From Candidatus Neoanaerotignum tabaqchaliae (GTDB lineage Bacteria; Bacillota; Clostridia; Lachnospirales; Anaerotignaceae), in NCBI GenBank assembly GCA_904420235.1, contig CAJFUS010000188.1, positions 1-6,022 on the forward strand: DNA of 6,022 bases, read 5' to 3'. Positions within the stretch are counted from its first letter, which is position 1. Each line of letters starts with the position of its first letter. This document shows, one piece after another, positions 5,786-6,022 of this stretch. The notes under the pieces were generated by a model. The model worked only from the letters and a program-made list of their open reading frames with translations. It did not search any database and had not been told where the DNA came from. A program made the translations under genes and the position numbers.

Positions 5786-6022
5786 TTGGCAAATAAAAGA
5801 GATTATTATGAAGTGCTCGGAATTGATAAGAACGCTTCTGAAAGCGACATAAAACGCGCATACAGAAAAATGGCTAAAAAATATCATCCCGACAACAACC
5901 CGGGGGATAAAAAAGCCGAAGAAATGATGAAAGAAGTTAACGAGGCATACGAAATTCTTTCGGACCCGCAGAAGAAGGCGGCCTATGACCAATACGGCCA
6001 TGCGGCCTTTGAACAGGGCGGA
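5786..6022 (+). CDS. dnaJ: Chaperone DnaJ, J-domain part (partial, cut by window end)
   Basis: DnaJ (Hsp40) delivers unfolded substrates to DnaK and stimulates its ATPase through the J-domain. The visible 79 residues begin MANKRDYYEVLG, the standard DnaJ N-terminus, and contain the complete J-domain: helix II IKRAYRKMAKKY, the catalytic HPD at residues 34-36, and helix III AEEMMKEVNEAYEILSDPQKKAAYDQYG, then AAFEQGG at the start of the Gly/Phe region. The zinc-finger and C-terminal substrate domains lie beyond the window. The start is TTG at 5786; an in-frame TGA at 5777-5779 rules out an upstream start, and the first in-frame ATG is at residue 29, inside the domain. dnaJ follows dnaK after an unusually long 230-nt gap with hairpins and no clear promoter or CIRCE, so it is probably expressed by read-through from the operon promoter, at a lower level. 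Confidence 0.97.
   Translation, partial: MANKRDYYEVLGIDKNASESDIKRAYRKMAKKYHPDNNPGDKKAEEMMKEVNEAYEILSDPQKKAAYDQYGHAAFEQGG

Noticed and set aside
5670..5852. Small open frame of 60 codons between dnaK and dnaJ.
   Set aside because: It starts with TTG without a ribosome binding site, runs through the terminator hairpin, and overlaps the start of dnaJ in another frame; the sequence resembles no family I know.

Overview
The window looks like chromosomal DNA from a low-to-mid GC Gram-positive anaerobe, most likely a member of Clostridia. The evidence is the hemW / hrcA-grpE-dnaK-dnaJ gene order, strong AGGAGG-type ribosome binding sites, a perfect CIRCE operator, heavy use of ATA, CTT and AGA codons, and a short DnaK without the N-terminal-quadrant insertion of Gram-negative Hsp70. 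I cannot name a genus. All genes are on the + strand.

Layout: (1) 1-756, the 3' two-thirds of hemW, a heme chaperone of the radical SAM family; its N-terminus lies before the window. (2) 797-1663, a membrane-anchored calcineurin-type metallophosphoesterase, 40 nt after hemW. (3) 1664-1950, a 287-nt gene-free gap with small GC-rich hairpins after the phosphoesterase, an AT-rich inverted repeat, a sigma-A type promoter with extended -10, and a perfect CIRCE box. (4) 1951-3060 hrcA, 3078-3659 grpE and 3717-5555 dnaK, closely spaced. (5) 5556-5785, a 230-nt gene-free gap with several stem-loops, one terminator-like, and an orphan Shine-Dalgarno sequence. (6) 5786-6022, the start of dnaJ (TTG start), cut by the window end inside the region after the J-domain.

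How it works together: HrcA should bind CIRCE, which lies between the predicted transcription start and the hrcA ribosome binding site, and so repress its own operon. GrpE (nucleotide exchange), DnaK (Hsp70 ATPase) and DnaJ (J-protein co-chaperone) form the folding machine made from this transcript. The dnaK-dnaJ gap offers a place to lower dnaJ expression relative to dnaK through a partial terminator and a TTG start.

The window is mainly an ordinary heat-shock operon and I see no new defence, mobile or biosynthetic system. The points worth a second look are non-coding: an exact 15-bp AT-rich repeat before hrcA and before dnaK (with a degenerate copy before dnaJ), the dyad symmetry over the hrcA core promoter, and the structured dnaK-dnaJ gap. 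Among the proteins, the phosphoesterase placed between hemW and hrcA and the unusual C-termini of DnaK and HrcA stand out.
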